This document shows, piece by piece, positions 23,301 through 31,017 of a stretch of 64,000 bases of DNA. The DNA lies in contig NC_051433.1 of the NCBI RefSeq assembly GCF_001649575.2, forward strand, positions 24,475,229-24,539,228. Direction: 5' to 3'. Every line of letters begins with the position of its first letter. Position 1 is the stretch's first letter. This stretch comes from Kryptolebias marmoratus. Lineage: Eukaryota > Chordata > Actinopteri > Cyprinodontiformes > Rivulidae. The position numbers and the translations under genes were made by a program. A model generated the notes under the pieces. The model had not been told where the DNA came from. It made no database searches and worked only from the letters and a program-made list of their open reading frames with translations.

Positions 23301-26216
23301 AACAGGGCGCCTACTGATTTCTTCAAACACTCCAGTAGACCTCACCAAGAACCTGCAAAGACCACCCATGTTCTGACTGATTTATTTTATCGTATTTTCC
23401 GGACTATGAGGTGCACTTAAAAGCCTTTCATTTTCTCAAAAAATGACAGTGCACCTTATAATCCGGAGCGCCTTATATATGTAAGAAGTCGTAATGTTTT
23501 AGTACAACTTTTGTAAACTACAAAGCCACACCTCTTGCAGCATTAGGCCCCCACATACTTGGGCGTGCTGTGCGTATTCCGTGAGCTGCGCAGACTCCGG
23601 GCATAATGTCCGCGGGTGGTTGAGACTTCATACTCGAGCGTACAGATTGCCTAAAATTCTTCCATGACAAATTTCAGTCATAGCGTCACCGGACGAGTAG
23701 CTTGCCTCTTAGCTTTAAAAAAATAAAGGGAAAAGAAGGTGCCTTTAGCCCTGTTTCTTCACCACCAGGGCAGCCACCACACACCTGTCAGTGCTGCACA
23801 GAGAGCGGCAGTCACGCTGCGCGCTGGCCCCGATTCTCACCTGAGAGCGGTTGGTGTCGCACACAAAACAGTTCGATGTGAACACCGTTTCTCGCCGGGC
23901 AGTTTACTGTGCGACACAGAGTACGCGTGCGCGGTCCTAAAAATTGATCTTTGCGCGGACGTGTCCGGCGGGCGTCTGCCTCGAGTCTGCGTTGAGTCCG
24001 CCTCGAGTACGCGCAGACCTCCACGGAGTGAAGTATGCCTGAGTATGTGGGGGCCTTTACGCCGGTGCAGTATTCTCCGAAAAGACGGGGCTGTTTTGTT
24101 TCGCTTAACGTGCCTTAATGTCCGGTGCGCCTTATATATGACAAAAGTTTTAAAATGGACCATTCTTTGACAGTGCGCCTTATAATCCAGTGCGTCCTAT
24201 AGTGCGGAAAATATGGTATGTTGTGGCGGGGTCATCATCCAGTGAGAATGGGCCCTACTTTCCTGTTATGGTACAGCAACAAATATGCTCTAATTCCATC
24301 TTTTCAGTTTAAGAATTACACAAATGCTTCATTTAGTTGATGTCGTGTAATTAAACGTGTTGTGTATAATAATGTGCAGAGGTTTACATACACTCATTAT
24401 GGGCATGAATGTCATATTGATTTTGGGCTTTAATTGTTTATTTGAACCATTCTTTTTCCAGGGGGTGTAATAATTGTACAAAATACAACTGGAATGATTT
24501 TTAAAAGCAGGAATTGAGTGCACAAGTTTGAATTTATTGTGGATTTTCTCTAATTGATGCAGGGTCATAATTATACATACACATTTGATTTAATTGTAAC
24601 TGTGAATGGCCTGCATTGGCATAGAGCTTTATCTAGTCCAAGGACCCCAAAGCGCTTTACACTACAGTTAGTCATTCACTCGTTCACACACTGATGGTGG
24701 TAAGCTACATTGTAGCCACAGCTGACAGAAGGCGGGCTGACAGAAGGGCGTTGGTGGAGTTCATTTAAATGTGTCGGTTTCCTGGCACAGCCCCGGCTTT
24801 TAAACATAGTCCACAAATTCTCAATAGAGTTGAGGTTGAGGCTCCGGGGTAGGCCATTCCAGAAGCGTAATGTTAGCCTGATTTATCCAATTTTAAAAAC
24901 CAGTTCTGATGCTTTATCCAATCAGAAACCAGGTCTGGTGTGTGGTTGAGATCATTGTCCTGTTGAAACACCATATTGTTTCTCATTTTCAACCATCTCA
25001 CTGTTGATTTGAGGTGAAGTTGAAGATTTTGTTAGTCCTTCTATATTATTCCATCCACTTTGTGCAATGCACCAGAACCACAGCATGATGCTGCCACCAC
25101 CATTTGACAAATGTTGCAATGTTCTTAGGTTTGAATGCCTCACCGTGACTCCTCCAAACACAAGTCTTGTCATTGTGGCCAAATAACTCAACTGTTGTTG
25201 ATGGTTTCTGGGTTCTTCTTGAACATCTTAACCTACAGGATTTCTACTCCTCCTGAGATCTTTACTGAGTTTTTTTAGACTTTCCCATCAATGTGAGTAT
25301 TGGTCCGAGTTCTGTCAAACCAGTACTTTTAAATGAAAGTACTGCTGACAAATGAAAACTGTTAATTCAAGACACTAAAACCTTCACCACCACTTGTTAA
25401 GTGAAGGTCTGTACTGTAGATATTTGAGCCTGTATGCGGAATTTTCACCCTCGAGGGGATTCGAGAAAATCCAGAATAAATTCAAACTTGTGCGCCTAAT
25501 TCTTGATTTTTAAAAATCTTTGAAGTGTGTTGTATCCTCAGTCCTCCCTGGGTAAAGTACGATTCAAATAAATCATTAAAAGCCCCCAAATTGATATGAC
25601 ATTCATTCCCATGACAAGTGTGTGTGTGTATATGACCTGACTGCAACTGTATTTCCCCAATATTGCTCGACCGCTCCTTCTGCGTTTTAAACCAAGCTCA
25701 TACAAAGCGAGCGCCTCTGTTGACTGTGCGACGCCATCTCTCTTAAGCTCCCGTTAAACAATCTGGGTCACTTTTTTAATTTTAGAATTTGTATTCACTG
25801 GCAGCAAAGTCAGCTCCCTCTGCTCTGCTGAGATAAGCCTCTTTAAAAAGACGAGTCGGGGCGTAATTTGTGATTAATACAGAAACCCCCCTCCCCCTCC
25901 CCCCACACCCCGAACCCTGCTTGCTTGATGGAATTTCCAAATGCCATTCAGAGGCCGATAGATTCTTTTCGAGTCCGTTAAACTCGAAGCAGCTTTAGGG
26001 ATGGGCACTGATGCGGGGACCCCGTCTGTGTTTCTGCAGTTCCCCTTCGAGGACAACATGTTCCAGTCGCTCTTCTACCCCATCCAGACCAAGTTCCTGG
26101 ACACAGTCAACACGCTGTGCGGTCGAATTCCACAAGTCTTCCTCAAGCAAATAGAGAGAACAATGAGGAAAGTGTTTGAGGAGAGAGTGGTGCACAACGT
26201 CAGACGAGCCAAATAA
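83..26216 (+). CDS. gxylt2: gxylt2, glucoside xylosyltransferase 2 (gene-level entry)
   Basis: Coding exons found: 83-191, 10685-10883, 16571-16702, 19624-19875, 20187-20310, 21385-21557 and 26040-26216, about 388 residues in all. The family (GT8) adds the first xylose, alpha-1,3-linked, from UDP-xylose onto O-glucose on EGF repeats of Notch-type proteins in the ER/Golgi lumen. A short cytosolic tail and one hydrophobic anchor (residues ~7-24) indicate a type II membrane protein. The metal and nucleotide-sugar site DTD lies in YVDTDVLF (exon 4), and the conserved [13 protein letters not shown] segment is in exon 6. The motifs [26 protein letters not shown] and [13 protein letters not shown] favour GXYLT2 over GXYLT1. 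Human GXYLT2 is ~440 residues; the shortfall lies in the stem after the anchor, where exons 1 and 2 also disagree in phase, so one stem exon is probably missing from this model. All other junctions are in phase. Confidence 0.95.
199..217 (+). repeat. (GGGC)n G-quadruplex motif just after the exon 1 donor
   Basis: Five GGG runs are separated by single C bases, starting 7 nt after the 5' splice site on the transcribed-sense strand. This meets the simple sequence rule for a G-quadruplex with one-base loops. A role in splicing or transcription is inference. Confidence 0.75.
504..551. repeat. (CA)n microsatellite
   Basis: An impure CA/CG dinucleotide tract in gxylt2 intron 1, with a central ATGCACGCGCG interruption. 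The small ORFs that read through it (HTHTHT) are not genes. Confidence 0.9.
800..1100 (+). repeat. Dispersed repeat, 'AAGATGGC..CCACAGC' family, copy 1
   Basis: Carries the family core around 940-968 (gagatggccaccacagcc), preceded by the tgtttgttagcgaaatat motif and followed by a segment ending in gctgagagtcatcccaaac. The same order of blocks recurs at 1130-1530, 8715-8985, 17200-18570 (interrupted), 20690-20900 and 47335-47970. The superfamily is not recognised; no coding potential is visible. Confidence 0.75.
1130..1530 (+). repeat. Dispersed repeat, same family, copy 2 (adjacent, same orientation)
   Basis: Begins near tctgtctgttagcaaaatat, has the core ttcaagatggctgccacagc at about 1246-1265, and ends in the family tail (caaaggcagtgggtgatgtg, then cttgaagaagtgctaggcc). 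It lies directly after copy 1 in the same direction, so the family tends to occur in tandem. Confidence 0.8.
1531..3718. other. gxylt2 intron 1 segment without recognised gene
   Basis: No exon-like or conserved coding signal was seen. It contains a poly-C/(CA)n tract at 2738-2773 and T-rich runs near 3370. The 165-aa minus-strand ORF at 2302-2799 includes a [12 protein letters not shown] stretch from the microsatellite and is judged spurious. Confidence 0.6.
2738..2773. repeat. Poly-C followed by (CA)n
   Basis: About 17 C bases run straight into an (AC)n tract. Simple sequence, likely length-polymorphic. Confidence 0.9.
3719..3950 (+). repeat. tRNA-derived SINE
   Basis: The head resembles a tRNA gene: an A-box-like TAGCCTAGTGGTAGAGTG (3721-3738) and a B box GGTTCAATCC (3764-3773) are spaced as in an RNA polymerase III internal promoter. 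The body (cattaagggttggaattggg, then a gggtcaaatg block) and the tail gacaatcagtggtattttaa match a teleost SINE I recognise from memory. It is not a functional tRNA gene. Confidence 0.85.
4020..4455 (+). mobile_element. LINE 3' fragment (RT C-terminal remnant)
   Basis: A conceptual read with stops and frameshifts gives [20 protein letters not shown] and then a C-terminal region ending near ESLRPLKRD. This resembles the end of a fish non-LTR retrotransposon ORF2. The copy is 5'-truncated and broken by several stops, so it is dead. Confidence 0.7.
4505..5918 (+). mobile_element. Tc1-like DNA transposon, decayed
   Basis: A 1.41-kb element is bounded by TA (4503-4504 and 5919-5920). Imperfect inverted ends carry ctctggc near the left tip and tggaggatgttcttt slightly further in; the right end has the complement (agaacatcctccgag, tttagccaggg). 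Transposase remnants on the plus strand include a helix-turn-helix start [20 protein letters not shown] (from ~4847) and a DDE region with [12 protein letters not shown] and [11 protein letters not shown] (5332-5529). Stops and frameshifts separate the pieces, so no intact transposase remains. Confidence 0.88.
5919..7214. other. gxylt2 intron 1 segment without recognised feature
   Basis: AT-rich intron sequence with a poly-C run near 6288. No gene, transposon end or RNA gene was recognised. Confidence 0.6.
7215..7545 (-). mobile_element. Degraded reverse-transcriptase tail (minus strand)
   Basis: Reading the minus strand gives [20 protein letters not shown], then [15 protein letters not shown], and after a stop a [13 protein letters not shown] stretch. 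This resembles the segment after the catalytic core in jockey/L2-type non-LTR retrotransposons. Stops and lack of context make it a fossil; clade not assigned. Confidence 0.45.
8094..8562 (+). mobile_element. LINE 3' end, 5'-truncated, GGAT tail
   Basis: The sequence parallels the end of the LINE at 43515-45250: [12 protein letters not shown] at the left, a [19 protein letters not shown] stretch in broken form, then [18 protein letters not shown] and a tail of atggatggatgg. It is 5'-truncated, as is usual for target-primed insertions. It also shows what is probably hidden in the gap at 44936-45097. Confidence 0.85.
8715..8985 (+). repeat. Dispersed repeat, 'AAGATGGC' family, copy 3 (degraded)
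   Basis: Carries gtacatgtacaactgattac, gttcaagatt, gatattaagttcaaatttgc and the family tail gcagcgggtgatatgcattcc. The core is mutated. Confidence 0.65.
8986..10684. other. End of gxylt2 intron 1; no certain gene
   Basis: Several T-runs and no recognised transposon. A polypyrimidine tract and AG at 10052-10060 precede a stretch that stays open in the phase left by exon 1 until a stop near 10156, but no strong donor follows, so I did not call it an exon. Confidence 0.5.
10685..10883 (+). CDS. gxylt2: gxylt2 coding exon 2 of this model (start of GT8 catalytic domain)
   Basis: Encodes [20 protein letters not shown], then [20 protein letters not shown] and [12 protein letters not shown], the N-terminal strand region of the catalytic domain. 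The acceptor is TTTTAG at 10684 and the donor AAG|GTAGGA at 10884. The first base completes a codon needing two bases from upstream, while exon 1 supplies one. Confidence 0.93.
11286..12358 (+). mobile_element. DNA transposon, CAGGGTTTCCCC family, copy 1 (non-autonomous)
   Basis: 1,073 bp with inverted ends CAGGGTTTCCCCCAG and CTGGGGAAACCCTG, flanked by ctttc on both sides. The ends look hAT-like, but the short flanking repeat leaves the superfamily open. There is no transposase; ORFs inside are short. A second copy lies in opposite orientation at 17321-18388, on the other side of gxylt2 exon 3. The interior shares a core with the ATTTTCCG elements described below. Confidence 0.88.
12359..13075. 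other. gxylt2 intron 2 segment without recognised gene
   Basis: AT-rich; no coding signal or transposon end recognised. A line near 12870 (caattcaattcagttacga) looks repetitive but was not assigned. Confidence 0.5.
13076..13396 (-). repeat. tRNA-derived SINE on the minus strand
   Basis: On the minus strand the head reads GGGGCGGCTGTGGCTCAGTG, then GTTAGAGCAG (A-box region) and, about 30 nt on, ggaggtttcattcc (a B box with one extra T). The body carries the fish repeat blocks cactgaaccc and agcgctttt-like ends. A weaker relative of its tail lies at 24606-24730. Confidence 0.7.
13817..14330 (+). repeat. GC-rich dispersed repeat ending in a long (AC)n tract
   Basis: A sharply GC-rich island in AT-rich intron, with G8-9 runs at ~14094 and 14163, a (TG)n tract at 14070-14092 and an (AC)n tract at 14264-14311. 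Six overlapping ORFs occupy it in both strands, a sign of composition rather than coding. The overall pattern resembles a GC-rich fish repeat known from many genomes, but I cannot name it. Confidence 0.55.
14264..14311. repeat. (AC)n microsatellite
   Basis: About 24 near-perfect AC units at the end of the GC-rich repeat. Confidence 0.95.
14940..16030. mobile_element. hAT-type DNA transposon with 8-bp target duplication, interior in gap
   Basis: Ends CAGGGGTGGAAATTA (left) and TAATTTCCACTACTG (right) pair in 13 of 15 positions. The 8-bp repeat gtgacagc flanks both sides (14932-14939 and 16031-16038), as expected of hAT. Sub-terminal blocks (accagccactcaaatatttt at left; the complement of gccacttcaaatatttaccc at right) are also inverted. 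Most of the interior is an assembly gap, so presence of a transposase cannot be judged. Confidence 0.9.
15134..15848. other. Assembly gap (715 N)
   Basis: A run of N inside the hAT element at 14940-16030. ORFs reported across it are artefacts. Confidence 0.99.
16571..16702 (+). CDS. gxylt2: gxylt2 coding exon 3
   Basis: 132 nt, exactly 44 codons, phase 0 at both ends: [20 protein letters not shown], then [20 protein letters not shown] and LFLP. Acceptor CTTCCAG, donor CCG|GTAGGA. Skipping it would keep the frame but remove a conserved part of the catalytic domain. Confidence 0.95.
17200..17320 (+). repeat. Dispersed repeat, 'AAGATGGC' family, copy 4, left part
   Basis: Carries gaaaatggccgtcacagcc and ttttacagatatcaagctaa. 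It is interrupted at 17320 by the CAGGG element and continues at 18389-18570. Confidence 0.8.
17321..18388 (-). mobile_element. DNA transposon, CAGGGTTTCCCC family, copy 2 (inverted relative to copy 1)
   Basis: 1,068 bp with the same ends as 11286-12358 but in reverse orientation: its right end (gcctcttttctgggggaaac) is the complement of the left end of copy 1. The 6-bp repeat cactac flanks both sides. It sits inside a copy of the 'AAGATGGC' repeat, so it is the younger of the two. No transposase is visible. Confidence 0.9.
18389..18570 (+). repeat. Dispersed repeat, 'AAGATGGC' family, copy 4, right part
   Basis: Continues the copy from 17320 with ctccaagcactaacagatga and the family tail (gaaaggcaataggtgatag, then aagaaatgctaggcc). 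Confidence 0.8.
18873..19086. mobile_element. Palindromic hAT-type MITE
   Basis: 214 bp that folds on itself: the left arm (aggggtgggcaaccctggtc, then ctcgagtgccaccatcctgc) is the near-exact complement of the right arm. The flanks gtccagag and gtctagaa agree in 6 of 8 positions, consistent with an aged 8-bp target duplication. A relative, missing its right arm, lies at 34327-34455. Confidence 0.87.
19624..19875 (+). CDS. gxylt2: gxylt2 coding exon 4 (DXD motif)
   Basis: 84 codons, phase 0 at both ends, starting [23 protein letters not shown] is the metal and UDP-sugar binding motif of GT8 enzymes. The exon also encodes [20 protein letters not shown] and [18 protein letters not shown] and NLT are possible N-glycosylation sites. 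Confidence 0.97.
20187..20310 (+). CDS. gxylt2: gxylt2 coding exon 5
   Basis: 41 codons plus one base: [20 protein letters not shown], then [20 protein letters not shown] and P. WGDQDLLN is a conserved GXYLT segment. Acceptor TTACAG, donor CAG|GTGCAT. Confidence 0.96.
20690..20900 (+). repeat. Dispersed repeat, 'AAGATGGC' family, copy 5
   Basis: Core ttcaagatggccgctacagc at about 20781-20800, preceded by gaacggattttaataaaact and followed by tggtagtcgctgagagtcac. A short GCGCGCACGCG run sits at its left edge. Confidence 0.8.
20901..21384. other. gxylt2 intron 5 segment without recognised feature
   Basis: AT-rich; no gene or repeat boundary recognised. Confidence 0.5.
21385..21557 (+). CDS. 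gxylt2: gxylt2 coding exon 6
   Basis: Completes a split Glu codon, then [40 protein letters not shown] and [17 protein letters not shown]. The HGN-RG segment matches the conserved nucleotide-sugar region near the end of GT8 domains. Donor GAT|GTAAGT. Confidence 0.97.
22077..22769. mobile_element. MITE with TTGCCCCTTTTCC ends and an internal (GTGGA)n array
   Basis: About 690 bp: the left end ttgccccttttccac and right end aaaaaaggggcat are complementary. Internal blocks (ggctccactctactcggctc, tgttcactcattggtcg) recur in a left half at 43320-43515, and the right end recurs at 34480-34588. The pentamer (GTGGA)n, roughly nine units at 22686-22732, lies near the right end. No transposase. Confidence 0.75.
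22772..22905 (+). repeat. Fish SINE-like tail
   Basis: The blocks ccctgtgatggacttgcgac, ctgtccagggtgtccccctg and gatggatggatg are shared with 56279-56590. Only the 3' part is present, directly after the MITE. Confidence 0.7.
23389..24217. mobile_element. ATTTTCCG-ended MITE, copy A
   Basis: The left end cgtattttccggactatgag and the right end (gtgcggaaaatatgg on this strand) are inverted. Inner palindromic blocks end in gcgccttatatatg. The interior holds catacttgggcgtgc and gtgcagtattctccgaaaag, the core also found in the CAGGGTTTCCCC elements. Other copies: 31599-32090, 35390-37058 and 51269-51779. Confidence 0.8.
24366..25649 (-). mobile_element. Tc1-like transposon, decayed, transposase on minus strand
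   Basis: Inverted ends: left gcagaggtttacatacac and gggcatgaatgtcatatt; right carries the complement (atatgacattcattcccatg). The minus-strand remnant around 24952-25191 includes a [18 protein letters not shown] stretch, typical of the region between the DDE residues of Tc1 transposases. A SINE-like fragment lies inside (24606-24730). End coordinates are approximate. Confidence 0.75.
26040..26216 (+). CDS. gxylt2: gxylt2 terminal coding exon
   Basis: 58 residues and stop: [40 protein letters not shown], then [18 protein letters not shown]. Acceptor TTTCTGCAG. The stop TAA at 26214-26216 lies inside an AATAAA hexamer followed by an A-run. Confidence 0.97.
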   Translation, partial: FPFEDNMFQSLFYPIQTKFLDTVNTLCGRIPQVFLKQIERTMRKVFEERVVHNVRRAK

Positions 26217-27245
26217 AAAAAAAAAGACACCTGGACACCGTGCGGACTGCGTGCCATTACCAGCTTCTTTTTTTGGCTGACCCGGTGGCTCTGCGTTTGC
26301 ACTGCTCAGCGCGGGTAACGAGCCGAGGCATCCAAAGAAGCCCGCAACGCTGCCGAGCGGCGCCGCAGCAGAATCGTTTTGGCTTTATGTGACGTTCTAG
26401 TTTCACCCACGTTCAGATAAAAGGTCCGACTCTTTCAGTTTCTTCCTTAAGGAACACGAAGGCGTGAGCTCATTTCGAGCGTCAGAGACAGGTTTGTTGT
26501 ACAGAGATATGGACGTTCATTCGTCTGTTGAGTTATTGTTTGAAATACCGTTCAGACAGAATCAGGTTTCCGGCAGAATCCAGAAAGCCCGCGACCAGAG
26601 ATGTGAATGTTTTGCCAGCAGCTTGAAACGTAAGAGAGAGTGAATGAGACTAATCTTAAAGGGATAGTCTGGTTATTTTTGAAGTGATGTTCTGTCAGAT
26701 AGTTAGTTCCTTATCAGCCGTGGCACACTGATAAGTACTAACTATTGATAATTATTACTATATTACTATATTTTCTGTAGTTGCCAGATGCCACTGTCAG
26801 TGTTAAATCCAGCACAACAAATTATTATTATTAATATTATTGGGTTTTTTTTGTTTTTTACATGAAATACAGAATGTTAAGATGCACTTTGCAATTTTAG
26901 GACTGAATGTGTTACTTTTTTAAGGAATGTCCACATCAAACCAAAATGAGATTTGTTTTTGTTTTTTGTAGTGAATGATTACAGCTGATGATAAAACATT
27001 ATTGTGTTATATGTTTACTTTTAGAAGAAAATGGGTGGTGTGTGTGTGTGTGTGTGGGAGTGTGTGTGAGGGAGCGTCTCAGCTCATACTGTGACAACAG
27101 GTCTGTCGTGAGCACATCAGTCTGAAGTTTCAGCATTTTCCCGACCGTGGTGTTGTAACGTGATGCATCACATCCTCCAACCTGGAACCTGAAACCGACC
27201 CGTTCGGTCTGCACCTTCCTAAATAAAACGACGCGATGTTCTGAA
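26217..27245 (+). other. gxylt2: Probable gxylt2 3' UTR
   Basis: Non-coding sequence after the stop, with a (TG)n tract at 27037-27057. A canonical AATAAA at 27222-27227 is a good candidate poly(A) signal; the true end is not visible. Confidence 0.6.
27222..27227 (+). terminator. gxylt2: Candidate poly(A) signal AATAAA of gxylt2
   Basis: Canonical hexamer about 1 kb after the stop codon, followed by a T-rich stretch. An earlier AATAAA at 26212 overlaps the stop and is less likely to act. Confidence 0.5.
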
Positions 27246-27639
27246 CCAGCGTCAGCCTCGTTTTTCTCTCACGTGCGGCACTTGTGGACGCTGACTCGTA
27301 AACACAAATAAGTGAAGTGCATTCCTTTGTGTCCGTCACAGAGAGTCAGCCCGGGCAGATTTTACAGGCTTTAAGGGACGCTAACTAAACATTTGTTTTC
27401 ATTTCTGCTTCATGTGACACTGTAACTGTGTTTCACACTGATGTTTTCCTGTTCATTGTGCTTTTTGGACTATTTTAGCACACTTTCAGCTATTTCAGCC
27501 ATTCAGGTATGAAGATGTTGAGCTCATTCAGGACAGTACTGTCATGACTTTTGGTTTTCTGTCACTGTTATAGTTTTTAAAATACTGTTTTTTTTTTCCT
27601 CTTTGTGCACTTTGAAATTGACTTGGGCGTACTCCTCTG

Positions 27640-28060
27640 TTTGTGACTCCTTATGTATTTATTTTCTTTTTATGCATTCCTATTGTCTTTTTCAGTCTTG
27701 TTTATGCTTCCTATTTGTCTTTGTATGTTTCCTTATGCCTTCCTTATGTGTCCTTGGGTCCTTTTTGATTTTCTAGCATCTGTTTTTGTATTTTTTAGTC
27801 TCTGTATGTGGTCGTTTTGTCCTTTTATTCATCTATATGTGTCCGTTTTGGCCCTTTTGTTCTTTTAATGCATCTTTTTGTCTCATTTGTCCTTCTCTAT
27901 ATGAAACCTTTGTATATCTCTTTATGCTTCCTTTTTGTCTTCGTCTCATGCTTCCTTTTTTGAGTTTTTATGTCTCCTTATACTTTACCTGTCTTTCAGC
28001 TTTTTCTGTCCCTGTGTCTTTCTTTTTTTCTTTAAATATGTCAGCTAACACTGAAAGGTC
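27640..28060 (+). repeat. Pyrimidine-rich degenerate tandem tract
   Basis: About 400 bp with very few A or G bases on the plus strand. Variants of tatg-cttcct-tttgtct recur every 20-35 nt. ORFs here read as Phe/Leu/Cys/Ser-rich strings only because of composition. Confidence 0.65.
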
Positions 28061-29000
28061 GGCTTATTCAGCCTATCTCAGCCAACTCGTTCAGCTCTGA
28101 GCATTCATATTGAGCTTTTGCAGAAAACGTGAGTTTTTCTAGTTTGAAGCTCGAGCTGTAACATTTACTGTGACTGGACATGGGAGTCCTCAGTCTTTGT
28201 AATGTAATTTAATGCTTTTACTAACTGAAGTAGTTAAATAAAAAAGATCAGCACAGTTCATATAACTGTACACCATCAACCCTAATGTTCTGGGTGTAAC
28301 ACTTTCTGGTAAATGAGTAATTTAGAACGGATGTGCTTATAATTTTGGCTAGATCTTCTCTTTTTCCCCACATCCTTCATTGTTGTCTTGTTTTGTTAAC
28401 AAGAGCATCAGTTTAAAAACATGTTTTCTTTTTGGTCTGGAGTGATGCTGTCGGGAACTCAAGCCCCACATTTCACAGGAGAACCCCTAAAACTTTACAA
28501 TGATGTCACACAGCCTTCAAGGAGTTTCCCATCCGGACAGCTAGAGGTGGCCGGTGGAGGTCGGACAGCGGGAGGCGACTGGACAGTGAGGCGGTGGTTC
28601 TTCTGTTGAAGGTTTGTGTTTCTGGTGGTCCTCTTCAAAACATTACCTCCACAGCCAGTCTCCAGACTTTTGGTTGTAATTTTCACCAGAAGCTGAACTA
28701 ACCACATCCATCCAACTTTCTTGTCCTTTGAGAAGATGGAGGATGAAGCACCTGTTGGAGTTTCTGGTCTGTTTGCACAATTACCTGTAACTCACTGAAC
28801 CATTTCACATCCACACAATCAATATTTGCTATTTACTGCCTTGATGGCGTTCCTGTTGTTGGTACGATCACGGAAAAAGCCGAAGAAACCCTAGTGAGTT
28901 TTTTTTTCAATCGTTTATTATTCGTTTTAAATTAGTGGTTTTTTATGCCAGACTCTAAAGACAAACACCTCTATGCCTTTCTTTTGATTTACCTCCCCCT
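28061..29000. other. Intergenic stretch between gxylt2 and ppp4r2
   Basis: No gene recognised. The gene distance is only about 1.9 kb, so the ppp4r2 promoter probably lies in its right part. Confidence 0.5.
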
Positions 29001-29068
29001 TAATGCAGAGAAGCGCAGCTGTGTGTGTGTGTGTGTGCGCGCGTGCGGCAGGCAGTGACCTCTCGGCG

Positions 29069-29076
29069 CCATGTTG
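29069..29076 (+). promoter_or_regulatory. ppp4r2: YY1-like motif CCATGTTG in the ppp4r2 5' region
   Basis: CCATnTTG within ggcgccatgttg, 75 nt before the ppp4r2 ATG. In many housekeeping promoters such a YY1 site sits just downstream of the start of transcription. This fits, but one short motif is weak proof. Confidence 0.4.
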
Positions 29077-29106
29077 AAATGCTCCCTCCTCGTTGTGAGC
29101 CTGTAG
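29071..29106 (+). promoter_or_regulatory. ppp4r2: Short upstream ORF before ppp4r2
   Basis: ATG at 29071 opens an 11-residue frame (MLKCSLLVVSL) that stops at 29104-29106, 44 nt before the main ATG. It matters only if transcription starts upstream of it. Confidence 0.4.
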
Positions 29107-29150
29107 CTTAGCAGCAGTTAGCCACCAGTCTGACTGAGGGCAACGACGTG

Positions 29151-29184
29151 ATGGAAATTGACTCGCTTGAAGAGGCGCTCAGAG
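29151..29184 (+). CDS. ppp4r2: ppp4r2 coding exon 1
   Basis: [11 protein letters not shown] plus one base; donor G|GTCACA. A single-G -3 context supports the start. Confidence 0.9.
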
Positions 29185-30966
29185 GTCACATAATCTTTCT
29201 TTCGACTGGACTGGTTTGATTTTGACAACCTGACAGACACATATTCACGCAAATGTTCCGCTATTAAAGTATTACCGGGCGGTAGTTTAGAAGCTAGTGC
29301 CGCTAGCTTGCTGCTACTTAGCCAATGCTAACAACAACGCTTTTACGGAAACTACTAGCTGCCAAAAATATTGGCCGCGACTCAAAGCTAACACGTTGTA
29401 ATTCTTCAGTTCCTCTATAGTTCCGAACCTGCCTGGGGTTTTCCCCTCTACGTTTAAATACATATTCTAAGCAGTGGTTTAAAGTCGGCATTAGATCAGT
29501 GTTTGGTTTTTAAGGTAACTGTTTGCCGGTTTCGGCTAACTTAGCATCCAGACGGTGTGCTAAACTTGAGCTAGTTTGTCATACTGAGCCATTTAGGCTA
29601 GATGGCTTGTATAAATCAAATAACTGTACTGTTGGTTGATTATTTAAACTTGTAAAGTAGACGGTGGTTGTAGGTAGGATATAAGAAATTAAGGTCAGGC
29701 TGGGCTAAATCGATACCTGTTCGTCCGCACTGTTTTTTTTTTTTACGTGTTTTATGGTGTTCACGTCTGCTCACGCCGCGGTTCATTTTTGTTCACCTTC
29801 AGATTTTGATAAGAAAACAAAAAAGGAGCCATCCCCCGTTTTGGAGCAGTTTTTATGCCATGTTGCCAAGACCGGACAGACCATGTAAGTGAACACCGCG
29901 GGCCCCCTTTATGGCTTCTTCAGCCGTGTGTTTTATTTGCTTTACAACCAGTTCTCTTACTATCTGTACCGTGCTGAGTATGTGTCCTTTCTTTCTAATT
30001 GTTTTAAAAAATGTGGTTTTGTGTGCTCACCCAGTTAAAAAACACACACAAGAAGTGATTTAAAAGTTGCAATGATACTCAATATCAGTTTTTTTTCTGG
30101 ATTTTAAAGTCCTTACATCGTTCACAAGGCAGTATATAAAAACAGAATTACTAAATCACTTTTAAGAACGCTGACATACTAACAGGACTGACATGAAGCT
30201 CCTAATTGTCCAGATGAAGTGACAGAGCAGATTGTGAGGGTGTTGCTGACACGAGCCAGCTTCTGCTGTATTTGCTCTTAGGATGGCCAAACCTTTTAAA
30301 AGTAAATCTAAAACTAATGTGAAACTCCAGAACCAAATGCCTGTCTTTGATCGTAGTGCTTTTATGTTTAGAGGAAATCAACCTGTTCCAATGTTGGTTT
30401 CTTTCAGGGTTCAGTGGTCAGAATTCAAGGACTACTTCTTGTTTAAGTTGGAGAAGGTGATGGATGACTTCAGAGCCTCGGCACCGGAGCAAAGGGGACC
30501 CACCAATCCCAATGTGGAGTCTGTTCCGTTTGAGGACATGAAGGAGAGAATCTTGAAAATCGTGAGGGGGTACAACGGGTAGGTACAGAGCTTGTAAAGA
30601 GGCTCAGGGGTCAGTCAGGTGAAGGCTAGGGCTCTCAGTGACCGACAGAAACCAGGAACACATCACTACTGTTGGGTTGTGTTTTTACTTGTAAAAGTAA
30701 CTGCTTTGTATATAACTTTAAAATAGACTTTTAAAGGTTTTTAAAGTGGTTCTTTAGGCTTTGCAAAGAGGTTTTTCTTTCAATTTTGGCTCCTTTTTTT
30801 CCACTCCTTTTTATTTTTTGAAACAGGTTTTGAACCTGACCATGACATGTTGTATAGGATTTTTTTTTTGATCATTTTGCTGTTGCGCATTTGAAGTTTT
30901 TATTTGAGGGACTGAATGGTTTACAGCTTTATAAATTACTTTTTCTTATGTTCTTTTATGCTTGCG

Positions 30967-31017
<51 letters not shown>

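Noticed and set aside
27653..28100. Two hydrophobic ORFs (membrane protein-like)
   Set aside because: Phe/Leu/Ser/Cys strings result from the pyrimidine tract; no homology or splice signals recognised.
30283..30407. Alternative ppp4r2 start at [10 protein letters not shown]
   Set aside because: The frame is open into exon 3 by chance; the true acceptor is at 30407 and upstream exons 1-2 match the family N-terminus.
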